This document shows, in pieces, positions 8,640 to 17,371 of a stretch of 56,060 nucleotides of DNA; positions within the stretch are counted from its first letter, which is position 1; every line of letters begins with the position of its first letter. Where the stretch lies: positions 1-56,060 of the forward strand of contig NZ_JAIPUS010000023.1 of assembly GCF_020055675.1 (NCBI RefSeq), in the 5' to 3' direction. The translations under genes and the position numbers were made by a program. The notes beneath the pieces were generated by a model. It was not told the origin of the DNA, made no database searches, and saw nothing but the letters and a program-made list of their open reading frames with translations. This stretch comes from Marivita sp. GTDB taxonomy: Bacteria; Pseudomonadota; Alphaproteobacteria; Rhodobacterales; Rhodobacteraceae.

Positions 8640-8860
8640 ATTTTCCTTTTTTACGCTGAACCTTGGCAGCTTCTTTGAAAAGAGGGGCTGATCTTTGGCG
8701 TTTTGCTGACCGGATTTCGGCACGCGCCGCAGAGGCGGTACGAGAGCAGGTCCGGACCCTTGGGCCATGTCGGCCGCGCCGATCGCTGCCAGAGTTGCCA
8801 GGATCTGTTCGGTGCCTCGTCAGTACCTGTGCCGCGCTGTCAGGTTCTTGGTCTGCAAAG
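8640..8860. other. Gene-free stretch after tRNA-Ala
   Basis: About 220 bases. A T-rich segment directly after the tRNA looks like its terminator. The rest shows open frames on both strands but none has a ribosome site, a plausible start or a recognisable product. It may hold the 3' end of the DUF305 transcript. Confidence 0.5.
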
Positions 8861-9415
8861 CTATTGCCCGGGACCTGCGCGCTCCGTGCCGGGGGCGGCA
8901 TCGCCGTTTGCCTCGATGTCGGCGATATAGCCCTGCATTTCGGCAATCTCGTTGCGCTGCGCCTCGATGATCGCTTCTGCCAAGGCTTGAACCCGCGGGT
9001 CAGACAGGTTGGCACGTTCGCTCGTCAGAACAGCAATGGAGTGATGCGGGATCATGGCCTTCATCCAGGCGACATCGCCCACCGTGGCCTGCGAACGGAC
9101 AAGCCCGACACCCAGGCCAAGCGCGATCAGGCCGCCTGCAAAGATCGCGATGTTCGCCCTGCGGTTGGAATACATGCCCAGCATGAACGACAGCATGATG
9201 ATCGCCATCGCGCCACCCATGTAGAGCGCCATCCACATGCGGGTCTGGGAAAAAAAGACATGATCCAGCACGTAGGTGTTCAGATACATCAACCCGAACA
9301 TGACGATCGTCGAGGTGGCGATCATGGCAAGAAAGCGCAGGTAGTTGCCGGACCCGTGGTTGCTGCTGTGTTGCCTTGACGACGTTTGCGGGTTTGGTGA
9401 CGCCTGATCTGCCAT
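8861..9415 (-). CDS. DUF305 domain membrane protein
   Basis: Protein of 184 aa with three to four transmembrane helices in the first ~110 residues (FLAMIATSTIVMFGLMYL, MALYMGGAMAIIMLSFMLG, IAIFAGGLIALGLGVGLV). A C-terminal DUF305 segment follows, with the signature MKAMIPHHSIAVLTSERA and an EIAEMQGYIADIE helix. DUF305 proteins often occur with copper handling genes and the paired histidines may bind metal, but no copper gene is adjacent here. AGGAAACGACC precedes the ATG. Function unproven. Confidence 0.9.
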   Translation of the reverse strand: MADQASPNPQTSSRQHSSNHGSGNYLRFLAMIATSTIVMFGLMYLNTYVLDHVFFSQTRMWMALYMGGAMAIIMLSFMLGMYSNRRANIAIFAGGLIALGLGVGLVRSQATVGDVAWMKAMIPHHSIAVLTSERANLSDPRVQALAEAIIEAQRNEIAEMQGYIADIEANGDAAPGTERAGPGQ

Positions 9416-9561
9416 GGTCGTTTCCTATTTTCCTGTTGCCGAGTGGACAACACGGAAAAGGTGGGACCCGTTCCAAAAGAAACATGATCCGCGCGTTGCG
9501 CGCGCTGTGGTCAAGCCCGTGCCAGCGGCGGCAACGGACTTACCTGACGCGCAGGACGATC

Positions 9562-12366
9562 CTAATGCGCTTGCGCCCAGTTGGCACCCTGCCCCGCATC
9601 CGCGACCAGGGGGACAGCCAGCTTGATCACCGGATCGGCGGCCCCCTCCATCACATCGCGGGCCGCCTTGATCAGGTCATCCTCGGCGCCCTGATCCACT
9701 TCGAACAGCAATTCGTCATGGACCTGGAGCAGCATCTTTGCAGGCAGCCCCGCAATCGCATCGGGCATACGCACCATCGCGCGGCGGATGATGTCAGCGG
9801 CGGTGCCCTGGATCGGAGCATTGATCGCAGCGCGCTTGGCAAAACCGGCACGCGGGCCCTTGGCGGTAATCTCGGGCGTGTGGATCACGCGGCCGAACAG
9901 GGTTTCGACGCGTTTGTGTTTCTTGGCGAATTCGGTCGTTTCCTCCATGTAGGCCTTGATGCCCGGGAAGCGTTCGAAATAGCGGTCGATGAACCCCTGC
10001 GCCTCGGATCTTGGAATGCGCAGGTTGCGGGCGAGACCAAACCCGGAGATGCCGTAGATCACTCCGAAATTGATCGCCTTGGCCTGACGGCGCACATCCG
10101 GAGTCATCTCGTCCAGCGGCACGTTGAACATTTCCGACGCCGTGGCGGCGTGGATATCCTGACCCTCCTTGAACGCGTCCTTGAGCGCCTGGATGTCGGC
10201 GATATGGGCAAGGATGCGCAGCTCGATCTGGGAGTAGTCGAGCGCGACAAGCGTCTTGCCTTGTTCGGCCACAAAGGCTTCGCGGATGCGCCGGCCTTCC
10301 TCGGACCGGATCGGGATGTTTTGCAGGTTCGGATCGGTCGAGGCCAGTCGTCCGGTATTGGCCCCGGCGATGGAATAGGATGTGTGAACGCGGCCCGTTT
10401 CCGGGTTGATGTGGTCCTGAAGCGCGTCGGTATAGGTCGATTTCAGCTTGGACAACTGCCGCCAGTCAAGCACCCGGCGCGGCAATTCATGTTCCGTGGC
10501 CAGGTCTTCGAGGACATCCGCACCGGTGGCATACGCACCAGTCTTGCCACGTTTGCCGCCTTCGATCCCCATTTCATCGAACAGGATTTCGCCCAGTTGC
10601 TTGGGGCTGCCCACGTTGAATTTGCGGCCCGCGAGCTGGTAAATCTCATCTTCAAGACCGCCCATTTTCTGGCTGAAGGCGTTGGACATGCGGCTGAGCG
10701 TGTCGCGGTCCACCTTGATCCCGTTTCTTTCCATCCCGGCCAGAACGGGAACCAGGGGGCGCTCCATCCCTTCGTAGACGCGGGTGACCTTGACCTGGTG
10801 CAATTGCGGTTTGAACATCAACCACAGGCGCAGCGTGATCTCGGCATCCTCTGCGGCATAGCGGGTGGCGGTTTCGATTGGCACGCGGTCGAAGGTCTTC
10901 TGGCTCTTGCCACTGCCGATCAGGTCCTTGATCGGGATAGGGACGTGGCCCAGGTAGCGTTCGCTGAGGGTGTCCATGCCATGGCCGTGCAGCCCCGCGT
11001 TCATCGCGTAGGACATCAGCATCGTGTCGTCGATGGGATCGATGTCGATCCCGTAACGCGACATGATCTTCGTGTCGTATTTCATGTTCTGGCCGATCTT
11101 CATGACCGACCGGTCGACGAGCAATGGCTTGAGCGCATCCAGCGCCTCTTGCAGCGGGATTTGACCCTCTGAAAGCTCATCCGAGCCAAAGAGCCCGTCA
11201 CCACCTTCGGACTTGTGACCAAGCGGGACATAGCACGCCTTGCCCGGTGAGACGCAAAGCGACAGGCCAACAAGCTCGGCCGTCATGTCGTTGAGACCGG
11301 TGGTTTCGGTGTCAAAGGCGACATGGCCGATCTCCGTCGCCGCGTCGATCCAGCTTTTCAGGCTTTCCAGATCGCGGATGCACTCATAGCCGTCGGGGGT
11401 GATCGCGGGAAGCGTCGGAGCGTCCCCCTCGGGCGGGTTGGCGCCTTCCGGGGTGGTATCCTCGATCACCGGGGCCTCGACCTCGAGCGCGTCGGCGATG
11501 CGCTTGGTCAGGGTGCGGAATTCCATTTCGGTCAGGAACGCCATCAGGCGCTCCGGATCCGGGTCGCGCACTTCGAGATCGTCGAGCGTGAAATCGAGCG
11601 GCGTGTTGGCGTCAAGCAGGACAAGTTTCTTGCTGAGCTCGATCTGGTCGCGCTTGTCGATGAGCGTCTGGCGGCGCTTCGGCTGCGTGATCTCTTCGGC
11701 GCGGTCCAGAAGCTCTTCCAGAGACCCGAATTCGTTGATGAGCATGGCCGCCGTCTTGATCCCGATGCCCGGCGCGCCCGGCACGTTGTCGACGCTGTCG
11801 CCGGCCAATGCCTGCACATCGACCACACGGTCGGGCCAGACGCCGAATTTCTCGAACACGCCGTCACGGTCGATGCGGCGGCTTTTCATCGCATCGAGCA
11901 TTTCGACACCACCGCCGACAAGCTGCATCAGGTCCTTGTCCGAGGAAATGATCGTCACGCGCCCGCCGGCCTGGCGGGCCTGCTCGGACAGCGTGGCGAT
12001 GATATCGTCGGCTTCGAAACCCTCCTTTTCCTTGCAGGCGATATTGAACGCCTCGGTGGCTTGGCGGGTCAGCGGAATCTGCGGCCGCAGGTCTTCGGGC
12101 ATCGCCTCGCGATTGGCCTTGTACTGGTCGTACATGTCGTTGCGAAACGTGTGACTGCCCTTGTCGAAGATCACCGCGATATGGGTCGGGGCGTCGGGGC
12201 CGTGATTCCCCTCCACGTATTTTTGCAGCATGTTGCAAAAACCCGAGACCGCCCCGATGGGCAGTCCATCCGATTTCCGGGTCAGCGGCGGCAGCGCGTG
12301 ATAGGCGCGAAAGATGAAGGCCGAGCCATCGATCAGGTGTAGATGGTGTCCCTTGCCGAATGCCAT
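9562..12366 (-). CDS. polA: DNA polymerase I
   Basis: Protein of 934 aa from the ATG at 12366 (MAFGKGHHLHLIDGSAFIFRAY). Domain order: 5'-3' exonuclease (about 1-300, with helix-hairpin-helix PGAPGIGIKTAAMLINEFG); 3'-5' proofreading exonuclease with an intact acidic motif FDTETTG; and the polymerase domain with motif A DYSQIELRILAHI, motif B RRQAKAINFGVIYGISGFG and motif C LQVHDELLFEV. The frame is open about 88 codons further upstream, into the next gene's 3' region, but that extension has no family resemblance. It repairs and fills gaps and matures Okazaki fragments. Monocistronic by layout. Confidence 0.98.
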   Translation of the reverse strand: MAFGKGHHLHLIDGSAFIFRAYHALPPLTRKSDGLPIGAVSGFCNMLQKYVEGNHGPDAPTHIAVIFDKGSHTFRNDMYDQYKANREAMPEDLRPQIPLTRQATEAFNIACKEKEGFEADDIIATLSEQARQAGGRVTIISSDKDLMQLVGGGVEMLDAMKSRRIDRDGVFEKFGVWPDRVVDVQALAGDSVDNVPGAPGIGIKTAAMLINEFGSLEELLDRAEEITQPKRRQTLIDKRDQIELSKKLVLLDANTPLDFTLDDLEVRDPDPERLMAFLTEMEFRTLTKRIADALEVEAPVIEDTTPEGANPPEGDAPTLPAITPDGYECIRDLESLKSWIDAATEIGHVAFDTETTGLNDMTAELVGLSLCVSPGKACYVPLGHKSEGGDGLFGSDELSEGQIPLQEALDALKPLLVDRSVMKIGQNMKYDTKIMSRYGIDIDPIDDTMLMSYAMNAGLHGHGMDTLSERYLGHVPIPIKDLIGSGKSQKTFDRVPIETATRYAAEDAEITLRLWLMFKPQLHQVKVTRVYEGMERPLVPVLAGMERNGIKVDRDTLSRMSNAFSQKMGGLEDEIYQLAGRKFNVGSPKQLGEILFDEMGIEGGKRGKTGAYATGADVLEDLATEHELPRRVLDWRQLSKLKSTYTDALQDHINPETGRVHTSYSIAGANTGRLASTDPNLQNIPIRSEEGRRIREAFVAEQGKTLVALDYSQIELRILAHIADIQALKDAFKEGQDIHAATASEMFNVPLDEMTPDVRRQAKAINFGVIYGISGFGLARNLRIPRSEAQGFIDRYFERFPGIKAYMEETTEFAKKHKRVETLFGRVIHTPEITAKGPRAGFAKRAAINAPIQGTAADIIRRAMVRMPDAIAGLPAKMLLQVHDELLFEVDQGAEDDLIKAARDVMEGAADPVIKLAVPLVADAGQGANWAQAH

Positions 12367-12466
12367 GTCGCGCGCCCCTTTGCTTGGATTGGCTCTGGTG
12401 TGCCACGGACGGCAAGACGGTTCCAGTGCCAACATCGCGCAGATGTGCCGGCGTCTCCGATCCCGG

Positions 12467-13087
12467 TCAATTGATCCGCGCGGCGCGATCAAAGCGCGAC
12501 AAGACGCGGGCCAGCAGAACGATAACGGCGCCAACGCCGGCGAAGGCAATGAGCAGGCCAAGGATGTTGACCACGGTGCGCGCCAGGCCCAGATCGGCCA
12601 GGTCGAGGAAGAAATACGGATAGTCACCATCGACCTGAGCGCGGGTCATGGCATAGAGGCAATACACCAACGGCAGGATCAGCCAATAGGGGATATCACC
12701 GAGCCGCAGACCGGATTTCGGCACGAAAGCCAGCCAGAACAGCGCAAAGCCCAGGGGAATGGCGGTATGAAGCATGATATCGACGAGCCGGTCGATGCCT
12801 GCAAAGTCATTCATCTGCGCCAGAAGCGCATGGTACACAGCCGCGACGATGATGATGGAAAGCAGAAGGTTGCTGAGCCTCCGGGCCCTGATCGGCAAGC
12901 CCAGCGCAACGGCCGCACAGGCCAGCCCGATCAGCGTGTTGGTCCAGATGGTGTAAAACAGGTACATGCCCCAGAGCGCCTCGGCCCCGTTTTCTCCGTC
13001 GACATTCACGCGCAGCCAGAGCCGAGTTGCGAGGGACGCCATGACGGAAACCGCGATGGTCGCGGCACAGGCGCGGGCCAGGGTCAC
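12467..13087 (-). CDS. Pr6Pr-type integral membrane protein
   Basis: Protein of 206 aa with about six hydrophobic helices ([56 protein letters not shown] and others), resembling the Pr6Pr family of unknown function. The likely start is the GTG at 13087, which overlaps the TGA of the zinc-finger gene (GTGA), implying translational coupling. A longer frame starting at 13144 would overlap that gene by 60 bases. Role unknown. Confidence 0.8.
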   Translation of the reverse strand: MTLARACAATIAVSVMASLATRLWLRVNVDGENGAEALWGMYLFYTIWTNTLIGLACAAVALGLPIRARRLSNLLLSIIIVAAVYHALLAQMNDFAGIDRLVDIMLHTAIPLGFALFWLAFVPKSGLRLGDIPYWLILPLVYCLYAMTRAQVDGDYPYFFLDLADLGLARTVVNILGLLIAFAGVGAVIVLLARVLSRFDRAARIN

Positions 13088-13269
13088 GTGTCTTGCTGGT
13101 CGGCGAAATCCTTGTGAATGAACTTCGCATCGCAGTATCCGCATTCGACCCAGCCGGTGTCCGGCGGGATTTGCAGCCAGACGCGCGGGTGGCCCAAGGC
13201 CCCGCCGCCGCCATCACAGGCGATGCGATAGCTGTCCACGATCTTGGTTTCGGGCGCTTGCGTGGCCAT
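13084..13269 (-). CDS. zf-CHCC zinc-finger protein
   Basis: Small soluble protein of 61 aa with the CHCC zinc arrangement: Cys in RIACDGG, His in ALGHPRVWL, and the CxxC of ECGYCDAKF, ending [13 protein letters not shown]. It is the bacterial relative of the NDUFS6 zinc domain of respiratory complex I. It is translationally coupled to the following membrane protein gene by a four-base overlap. Confidence 0.92.
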   Translation of the reverse strand: MATQAPETKIVDSYRIACDGGGGALGHPRVWLQIPPDTGWVECGYCDAKFIHKDFADQQDT

Positions 13270-13345
13270 CTGCTGCGTTTCCTTTGTGTGTGTTTTCCAC
13301 TAGGTGCGGTTTAGGACGACACGGCTCAAGGGGCAAGAGACAGCG

Positions 13346-14263
13346 ATGACACAGGACGCCATAGAGATAAACGCGCTGCGCAAGGTCTATGCGGGAGGCA
13401 AGGAGGCGCTGACGGACATCGACCTCGCGGTGCCGCGCGGATCGGTGTTCGGGCTCTTGGGACCGAACGGTGCGGGAAAGTCCACGCTGATCAATATCCT
13501 CGCGGGGCTGGTCACCAAAACCTCGGGACAGGTGACGATCTGGGGCTGGGATCAGGACGTGAACCCGCGCCAGTCGCGGGCCTCGATCGGGGTCATGCCG
13601 CAGGAGCTGAACCTCGACCCGTTCTTCACACCGCGCGGCGCGCTTGAGGTGCAGGCCGGGCTTTACGGCGTGCCAAAGTCGGACCGTCGTTCGGACGAGA
13701 TCCTCGAGATGGTCGGTCTCAGCGACAAGGCCGAAGCCTATGCGCGGACCCTCTCGGGAGGGATGCGGCGACGTCTGCTTTTGGGCAAGGCGCTGGTGCA
13801 CCGGCCGCATGTCCTGGTCCTCGACGAGCCGACGGCGGGGGTGGATATCGAGTTGCGGCAGATGCTTTGGGAGAACGTCCGCAAGCTCAACCGCGAGTCA
13901 GGCATGACGATCATCCTGACGACGCATTACCTCGAAGAGGCCGAGGAGATGTGCGACGAGATCGCGATCATCAATCACGGCGCGGTGGTGGCAAGGGACA
14001 GCACACGCAACCTGCTGGGGCAGCTCGATGCCAAGACGATGGTGATCCAGCCCGATGCGCCGGTCGGGGCGTTGCCGGGCGTGAACGGGATCACTGTCAT
14101 ACCGCGCGAGGATGGGACGCTCGCGGTCAGTTACCGCGCGCGGCAGACCTCGGCAGAAGATGTTCTGGCTCTCTTGCGCGACAATGGTGTGCGGGTTCGC
14201 GATGTGCGCACCGAGCAGGCCGATCTGGAGGATGTTTTCCTGTCGCTCACCCGGTCGGGGTGA
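13346..14263 (+). CDS. ABC transporter ATP-binding protein (CcmA/DrrA type)
   Basis: ATPase of 305 aa from the ATG at 13346. Walker A is GPNGAGKST, the signature is LSGGMRRRL, Walker B is VLVLDEP, and the H-loop is in ILTTHYLEEAEEM. A ~70-residue C-terminal tail resembles the DUF4162 extension of daunorubicin-type exporters. Such ATPases pair with an ABC-2 permease, but none is adjacent: downstream is a HIT gene on the other strand and upstream is the zf-CHCC gene. The permease must be elsewhere, so the cargo cannot be guessed. Confidence 0.92.
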   Translation: MTQDAIEINALRKVYAGGKEALTDIDLAVPRGSVFGLLGPNGAGKSTLINILAGLVTKTSGQVTIWGWDQDVNPRQSRASIGVMPQELNLDPFFTPRGALEVQAGLYGVPKSDRRSDEILEMVGLSDKAEAYARTLSGGMRRRLLLGKALVHRPHVLVLDEPTAGVDIELRQMLWENVRKLNRESGMTIILTTHYLEEAEEMCDEIAIINHGAVVARDSTRNLLGQLDAKTMVIQPDAPVGALPGVNGITVIPREDGTLAVSYRARQTSAEDVLALLRDNGVRVRDVRTEQADLEDVFLSLTRSG

Positions 14264-14269
14264 GCGGAG

Positions 14270-14289
14270 AAGCGTTTTCGAAAACGCTT
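14270..14289. repeat. Perfect 20-base palindrome (hairpin 1 of 3)
   Basis: AAGCGTTTTCGAAAACGCTT lies seven bases after the ABC ATPase stop. It is fully self-complementary and the first of three consecutive inverted repeats. Confidence 0.9.
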
Positions 14290-14292
14290 GGA

Positions 14293-14312
14293 CCGCAATT
14301 TCGAAATTGCGG
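14293..14312. repeat. Perfect 20-base palindrome (hairpin 2 of 3)
   Basis: CCGCAATTTCGAAATTGCGG is separated from the first palindrome by three bases. Both share the TTTCGAAA core but differ in their outer arms, so they form two independent hairpins. Confidence 0.9.
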
Positions 14313-14337
14313 TAAAGGCCGGCTGCGCGGCCTTTAC
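14312..14337. terminator. Hairpin 3 of 3, likely bidirectional terminator
   Basis: Nine-base arms GTAAAGGCC/GGCCTTTAC around an eight-base loop. The right arm includes the TAA stop of the HIT gene on the minus strand. It sits between convergent genes, as expected of a bidirectional terminator. Confidence 0.7.
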
Positions 14338-14705
14338 GGCGCGGGCTGCAACATTCGGCCAAGACCCCGACCGCCGAGCACATGGATGTGCAGATGCGGC
14401 ACTTCCTGCACCCCTGCCTCACCCGCGTTGGAGATGATGCGGTAGCCGTTTTCCTGCACGCCTTCCCGCTTGCACACCTCGCCCCCGGAGCGGGTGAAAT
14501 CGACAATCTCGGCATCGCTCGCGTCGCGGGCGAAATGATCGTAGCAGACATACGGCCCTTTCGGGATCACCAACACATGCACCGGCGCCTGTGGCTGGAT
14601 ATCCCGGAAGGCCAGCGTGTGTTCGGTTTCCAGGACGGTGTCGTTCGGAATCTCTCCGCGCAGGATCTTGGCGAAAATGTTCTGGTCGTCATAGACATAG
14701 GTCAT
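14334..14705 (-). CDS. HIT-family purine nucleoside phosphoramidase (HinT-like)
   Basis: Protein of 123 aa. The histidine triad HLHIHVLGG is near the C-terminus, preceded by the HinT blocks FAKILRGEIP and HVLVIPKGPY. HinT enzymes hydrolyse adenosine 5'-phosphoramidates and act as small cytosolic dimers. It is followed 11 bases upstream by the GT14 gene on the same strand, so they may be co-transcribed. Its stop lies inside a hairpin shared with the convergent ABC gene. Confidence 0.95.
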   Translation of the reverse strand: MTYVYDDQNIFAKILRGEIPNDTVLETEHTLAFRDIQPQAPVHVLVIPKGPYVCYDHFARDASDAEIVDFTRSGGEVCKREGVQENGYRIISNAGEAGVQEVPHLHIHVLGGRGLGRMLQPAP

Positions 14706-14716
14706 GTCTGGTATCC

Positions 14717-16294
14717 TCAGTCAGCAAAAAGGTGATCTGTCTGCGCGATTTGGAGCGCTTGGTTGGGCGCGATGGACAAGAAGCCGGCGAGCGCGGCGGC
14801 GTTGACGTCGATGCTGTCATCCTCGCGGATGCGGGTGTGGTTCTCGAACTCGGCGTCGCGGATGCGGTCGCTTTCATGCAGGATATCGTTGCGGATGGTC
14901 GGCAAGAGCCGTTCAAGGGTTTCACGTGGCGTGCGGTCTCCGGCGAGGCCAACGCGCATGGCGTGACCGATCAGGTAGTCGTCGGAAAACGCGCAATCCA
15001 CTTCGAGCAGCCGCGTGGTGGCGCGGTCGCGGCAGAAATCCTCGAGCAGGTCGAGATTGCCGGGGTCCATACACACCACCATGCGGTCGGAATCGTAATA
15101 ATCGAACAGCATCCGCATCAGCGACCGGCGGTGGCGGTGGCGTTTGCCCAGCGTGGTCTGGATGCCGCCCATATCCGGGAGTTCGGTGTTCTCTTCGTTG
15201 AAGAGATATTCGATGCAGGGGATGTTTGTCAGCTGGCTGATCCGCGAGACAAGGCGTTTCGCCACATGCCATTTCTTGCACACTACGATAAGCAATTCGC
15301 GTTCGCGGCCCAGCGTGCTTTCAGTTTCCCAGAACCGCGGCGCAAACCGGCGGCCGATGCGGCCCTTGCCCGTAAGGAATTTGTAAAGCGAGCGGCCCTC
15401 GTTGGAAATCTCGAAATTCACACCCCGGGCAGAGTAGAGCGTGCCCAGCCGTTCCTTGAGATAGAGCGCCTCGGGGCTGATCTTGCGCGCGAACAGGAAA
15501 TCCTGGCTGAGCAGGAGATCATAATGGTCATTATAGAAGGTGACCGGCATGCCGTAATCCGAGAACATCAGGAAGGTGAGGGTCCGGCACTCGATTTCCT
15601 GTTCGGGCACCAGGTGGCGGACCAGGGTCTGGAAAAACGTCTCGTCCGGGATCCAGGTGGTGCTGAAAAACCGTTTGACATCGGGGCGTTGGCGCAAGAA
15701 CGCCAGGATCGCCTCGACCGTCCGGCGGCGCAAACACCACCATTGGCTGCCGATCTGGATTTCCAGGTCTTCCGGGATCTTGCGGGTCAACCCAAGGCGC
15801 TGTTGCAGGCGGTAGCTTTTGTAGAAGATCCATTTCTGGGAGCGTTCGTTGAAGAAATGGCGGTAGATCAACCGCTCTTCCTTCATCCCCGTCTTGATCC
15901 AGTCGGAGTTGAAGAAATCGAAACTCTCGATGAAATCGGCGTCAAGGCGGTCAAGATACTCATGCGCGTATTCGGCGGTCTTGATTGCCTGGCAGTCGCC
16001 CGAGAGCATGTAAAAATGCGTCGCGCGCGGAAAGGCTTCGACCGCGGCCTCGACCGCGTGGAGCGTCGCCTGCACCAGCGACCATTCCCCCCATCCGCAT
16101 TTGATGCGTTTTTTGGAAAAGGTGACGTTGGGATTGTCCGACAGGGCCGTCTGGATGGTCTTGAACGCGGCCGCATCGGCGCGCGCGTCGAAATGGATGG
16201 AGATGAAATCGCCAACGGCCGTCAGGCTGAGCGCCTGCCGGATGATTGCATCGGGATCCTTGTGGCACAGCAATATGAAGGCAATATTTGCCAT
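14717..16294 (-). CDS. Core-2/I-branching (GT14) glycosyltransferase with C-terminal DUF5928-like domain
   Basis: Protein of 525 aa. The N-terminal ~270 residues match the beta-1,6-N-acetylglucosaminyltransferase fold seen in Core-2/I-branching enzymes: MANIAFILLCHKDP, the IHFDARAD acidic pair, CGWGEWSLVQATLHA, FYMLSGDCQAIK and TTWIPDETFFQTL. The C-terminal ~240 residues form a second domain with KRHRHRRSLMRMLFDYYDSD, which I take to be the DUF5928 extension typical of roseobacters. No transmembrane segment is seen, so it should act on the cytosolic face. It is divergent from a sulfotransferase gene; together they suggest synthesis of a sulfated surface glycan. Acceptor unknown. Confidence 0.88.
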   Translation of the reverse strand: MANIAFILLCHKDPDAIIRQALSLTAVGDFISIHFDARADAAAFKTIQTALSDNPNVTFSKKRIKCGWGEWSLVQATLHAVEAAVEAFPRATHFYMLSGDCQAIKTAEYAHEYLDRLDADFIESFDFFNSDWIKTGMKEERLIYRHFFNERSQKWIFYKSYRLQQRLGLTRKIPEDLEIQIGSQWWCLRRRTVEAILAFLRQRPDVKRFFSTTWIPDETFFQTLVRHLVPEQEIECRTLTFLMFSDYGMPVTFYNDHYDLLLSQDFLFARKISPEALYLKERLGTLYSARGVNFEISNEGRSLYKFLTGKGRIGRRFAPRFWETESTLGRERELLIVVCKKWHVAKRLVSRISQLTNIPCIEYLFNEENTELPDMGGIQTTLGKRHRHRRSLMRMLFDYYDSDRMVVCMDPGNLDLLEDFCRDRATTRLLEVDCAFSDDYLIGHAMRVGLAGDRTPRETLERLLPTIRNDILHESDRIRDAEFENHTRIREDDSIDVNAAALAGFLSIAPNQALQIAQTDHLFAD

Positions 16295-16433
16295 TCAGTG
16301 GTTCTTCTGCCCTATCTTTACCTCATTACATCTTGATAAGCACGTTCAGCGATTGAATAAACCGGATTTCTTTGTTTTTTTGTTAATCGTTCCGGAAGAC
16401 AACAAACTGGGACGTGGCTGGAGGCGGCAGATT

Positions 16434-17252
16434 ATGGGATTTCCCGGAACGTGGATGACCGAGAGCGAGAGCATGGTCTACCGCGTGGTTCCAAAATGCG
16501 CATGCTCGACCATTGGTCAGATCATGTTTTTTTCGGATCACGGTACATTCTTTGACGGCGATATTCATGACGCCCAGAGCGGGCTGCACAAATGGGCGCT
16601 CGACCCGAGCCGCGAACCGATCAAGAAGCGGATCCAGTCGCAGGACACATATGCCTTCACCTGCGTGCGCAATCCCTACACCCGCATCCTGAGTTCGTTT
16701 TTCGACAAGATCTGCGGCATCCAGCGCAACGGAAAACGCTACCGCGGCAATCTTGTGCCGCTCTTGATCCAGAAATACGGGATCGAGGTGGGGGGCGACG
16801 ACGGCAAGCAGGAATTCGACCAGATCAAGAGCTTTCGCCGGTTCCTGCTGTTCGCGCGCGACACGATCCGCTGGCGACGGCCGATGGACCCTGACATTCA
16901 CTGGTCGGCGATGTCGGGACATATCAGCACCTTCATCGTGAACGGCGGGCGCTACGATCACATCTTCTGGACCGAAAGCTTCAACGACGGAATGGCCGAA
17001 GTACTGCAATCGGTCGAGACCAAGAACCCCGTCGATCTGGCCAAAATCCCGCGTTTCAACGAAAGCGAGGGGCATGGCCCCAAGCGCGCGCATCCGGTCG
17101 AGGATTACTTCGATGACCTGTCGATGCATCTGGTCTACGAGATTTACAAAAAGGACTTCCAACTGTTCCGCTATGATTTCGAGAATCCGGGCAACAAGAT
17201 GCCGATTGGCGAGATCGACCTCGAAGAGGTACATGCAAAGCTGGGCGATTGA
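16434..17252 (+). CDS. Sulfotransferase family protein
   Basis: Protein of 272 aa from the ATG at 16434, with GGAGG nine bases upstream; the frame is open further upstream but crosses the divergent promoter. It has the PAPS 5'-phosphosulfate loop in VPKCACSTIGQ and the 3'-phosphate site in RNPYTRILSSFFDK, fitting the carbohydrate sulfotransferase (Sulfotransfer_2) family. It transfers sulfate from PAPS to a glycan hydroxyl. The neighbouring GT14 enzyme points to the same glycan. No signal peptide or membrane anchor is seen. Confidence 0.87.
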   Translation: MGFPGTWMTESESMVYRVVPKCACSTIGQIMFFSDHGTFFDGDIHDAQSGLHKWALDPSREPIKKRIQSQDTYAFTCVRNPYTRILSSFFDKICGIQRNGKRYRGNLVPLLIQKYGIEVGGDDGKQEFDQIKSFRRFLLFARDTIRWRRPMDPDIHWSAMSGHISTFIVNGGRYDHIFWTESFNDGMAEVLQSVETKNPVDLAKIPRFNESEGHGPKRAHPVEDYFDDLSMHLVYEIYKKDFQLFRYDFENPGNKMPIGEIDLEEVHAKLGD

Positions 17253-17269
17253 GCCGAACACTCTCGGGC

Positions 17270-17282
17270 GGGGCGTCGCCCC
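17270..17282 (+). terminator. Short GC hairpin after the sulfotransferase
   Basis: GGGGC-GTC-GCCCC lies 17 bases past the stop, between convergent genes. The stem is only five base pairs and there is no T tract, so termination is a weak call. Confidence 0.35.
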
Positions 17283-17371
17283 CCCCCATCACACCGGCGT
17301 TCCGGTCTCTGGCCGTGCGATCCCGCCGCTCGGACAGGCGCAGAAGCGGGGTCTGTTTTGCCCGGCGCGCT

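Noticed and set aside
9562-12630. polA with an 88-codon N-terminal extension
   Set aside because: The extension overlaps the 3' end of the Pr6Pr gene and lacks similarity; the protein normally starts just before HLHLIDGSAFIFRAY.
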